Source: Pontimicrobium sp. SW4 (GTDB taxonomy: Bacteria; Bacteroidota; Bacteroidia; Flavobacteriales; Flavobacteriaceae). Taken from it: DNA of 64,000 nucleotides. Where the stretch lies: positions 1,798,001 through 1,862,000 of the forward strand of contig NZ_CP157199.1 in the NCBI RefSeq assembly GCF_039954625.1. Reading direction: 5' to 3'. A program made the translations under genes and the position numbers. The first letter of the stretch is position 1. Each line of letters opens with the position of its first letter. Shown here one piece after another: positions 62,848-64,000 of this stretch. Below the pieces are notes generated by a model. That model saw only the letters and a list, made by a program, of their open reading frames with translations, ran no database searches and was not told where the DNA came from.

Positions 62848-63892
62848 TCCATATCTAAAAAAACTCAATAACCACAGACCATTTTTATTCAATTTGGTAC
62901 TGTGGTTTTGTGCGTTTGTTATTGTCCTTTTTATTTTTTCTAAAGGACAAAAACCTATTAAAGTTGATTACATCTATACAATTTGTTTTATTACTTCAGT
63001 AGCTATTCCAGTAGTAGTTAATCTTTATCTATTTATTCCTAAGCTATTAAAGAAAGAAAAGTACATAGGCTACTTAATAGTGTTTGCCCTTAACTTAATT
63101 GTATTTACACAATTACACTTGCATTTGTTTCAACCTATTATAGATCAGCTTTTTCCAAATTATTTTTTTATTTCGTACCATTCAAATACTAATCTCGTAG
63201 TCATTTTTAGTATATTTTTAGTTGGCACTACACTTATTAAATTATCAGAAGATTGGTTTTACTTTAATGAAAATGAAAACAAGCTATTAAAGCTTCAAAA
63301 TAAACAGATACAGTTACAGCTAATATCGTTGCGTTCGCAAATCAATCCTCATTTTTTATTTAACTCACTCAATGTGATTTATGCATTGACTATTGAAAAA
63401 AAAGATGGTGTAAAAGATGCTATTGTTCAGTTGTCGGATATTTTAAGATATGTGATTTATGATTCCGACACGGAAAAAGTAACGCTTAAAGACGAAATAA
63501 CGCTTTTAAAAAATTACATAGCTTTTCAAAAACATCGTGTACATGGCTTTACAAATATCAATACAGATATTGAAGTTGAAAACGAAGTATTTACAATTTA
63601 TCCTATGTTGTTGCTACCTTTATTTGAAAACAGTTTTAAACACGGAATTAAAGGTGATTTAAGTGATACTTTTATAAATATAAACATCAATCAAAAAGGA
63701 AATGATTTTACATTCCGTATAGAAAATAACCTTTTTAAAGAATCTATAGAAAATCAAGAGCCATCTGGTGTTGGATTAGAAAATATTAAAAAGAATTTGG
63801 AAATTGTGTATCCAGAATCGCATAGCCTAGAGATAACCAAAACAAAAAATACCTTTGCAGTAACCTTAGCTATTTTAAACCATGACTATTAA
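62834..63892 (+). CDS. LytS-type sensor histidine kinase (second system)
   Basis: A 352-aa membrane kinase. It has four N-terminal helices (about residues 15-150), then a coiled segment and the His_kinase domain with phospho-acceptor in INPHFLFNSLNVIYAL, N-box FENSFKHGIKG and late GVGLENIKKNLEIVY. Same family as the kinase at 30487-31557. It overlaps the lipoprotein gene (14 bp) and the response regulator gene (11 bp), giving a three-gene coupled unit. Confidence 0.92.
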   Translation: MLNLNPYLKKLNNHRPFLFNLVLWFCAFVIVLFIFSKGQKPIKVDYIYTICFITSVAIPVVVNLYLFIPKLLKKEKYIGYLIVFALNLIVFTQLHLHLFQPIIDQLFPNYFFISYHSNTNLVVIFSIFLVGTTLIKLSEDWFYFNENENKLLKLQNKQIQLQLISLRSQINPHFLFNSLNVIYALTIEKKDGVKDAIVQLSDILRYVIYDSDTEKVTLKDEITLLKNYIAFQKHRVHGFTNINTDIEVENEVFTIYPMLLLPLFENSFKHGIKGDLSDTFINININQKGNDFTFRIENNLFKESIENQEPSGVGLENIKKNLEIVYPESHSLEITKTKNTFAVTLAILNHDY

Positions 63893-64000
63893 TTGCATTA
63901 TTATAGATGATGAGCCTTCATCACAAACCGTTCTAAAAAGCTTCATAGCAGATGTTCCTTTTTTAAAGCTTGTCACTACTTGTAACAATGCTATTGAAGC
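63882..64000 (+). CDS. Response regulator, N-terminal fragment cut by window edge
   Basis: ATG at 63882, open to the right edge, 39 full codons. The start MTINCIIIDDEPSSQTVLKSF is a receiver domain with acidic DDE pocket. Coupled by an 11-bp overlap to the LytS-type kinase, so a LytTR output domain is expected beyond the edge. Confidence 0.85.
   Translation, partial: MTINCIIIDDEPSSQTVLKSFIADVPFLKLVTTCNNAIE

Noticed and set aside
1..64000. CRISPR arrays, tRNA or rRNA genes, insertion sequences
   Set aside because: No regularly spaced repeats, no cloverleaf-like sequence and no transposase were recognised anywhere in the window; a dedicated scan could still find a divergent case.

Overview
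The window comes from a Bacteroidetes genome, most likely a marine member of the Flavobacteriaceae. The DNA is AT-rich. Several promoters carry the Bacteroidetes -7 element TAnnTTTG. One protein carries a type IX secretion sorting tail. Lipoproteins, TonB-type proteins, LytTR two-component pairs and a fused E1 alpha/beta 2-oxoacid dehydrogenase are also typical of the group. No rRNA, tRNA, CRISPR array or insertion sequence was seen.

1-2810 (minus): a partial denitrification operon, norC-norB-nirK, with nirK running off the left edge. An FNR/DNR-type palindrome lies upstream of norC. 2892-3371 holds a frameshifted remnant of a TonB-dependent receptor and a strong terminator.

3452-15486 (all minus): a sulfur-oxidation island. 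It encodes a c-type cytochrome, a CstB-like persulfide dioxygenase/rhodanese, two SulP transporters, a cytoplasmic molybdopterin oxidoreductase resembling SoeA with a fused ferredoxin/NrfD partner (SoeB-SoeC-like), a split YeeE/YedE thiosulfate-type transporter, and a Crp/Fnr regulator with three clustered cysteines. Five promoters in the island carry the same inverted repeat, GTAAC-N4-RTTAC. Its centre is always 35.5 or 36.5 bp from the inner end of the -7 element, the geometry of class II activation by a Crp/Fnr protein. The working model is: persulfide is oxidised by the CstB-like enzyme to sulfite/thiosulfate, sulfite is oxidised to sulfate by the Soe-like complex, SulP and YeeE move the anions, and the local Crp/Fnr protein controls the set.

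15662-34789: an accessory region of mostly minus-strand genes. It includes an NmrA-like protein and DUF1772 pair, an AraC regulator, an outer-membrane protein, an exported haloalkane-dehalogenase-like enzyme, serine-hydrolase and esterase-fold proteins with C-terminal TPRs (three lack the catalytic serine), an S41 peptidase, a TonB C-terminal protein and a LytS/LytTR pair. Two further operator families were found by eye. One is a tandem 9-bp repeat with a 12-bp spacer (consensus TATGTYTRC) at four promoters, a good candidate LytTR site. The other is an 18-bp motif (TTGAACAAARCCGACAAA) at three promoters, two of them next to the AraC gene.

34816-64000: mostly housekeeping or conserved genes: mnmE, a TlpA-like thioredoxin lipoprotein, rhomboid, a lipid A acyltransferase-like protein, glmM, an AcpH-like protein, an AlkD-like protein, a TPR histidine kinase, lemA with a DUF2207 protein, uvrA, a LOG-family protein, a T9SS-secreted endonuclease/phosphatase-fold protein, an M1-peptidase-like protein fused to a beta-barrel but lacking zinc ligands, the E1 alpha/beta fusion, an AprA-like methyltransferase, a lipoprotein and a second LytS/LytTR pair cut by the right edge.
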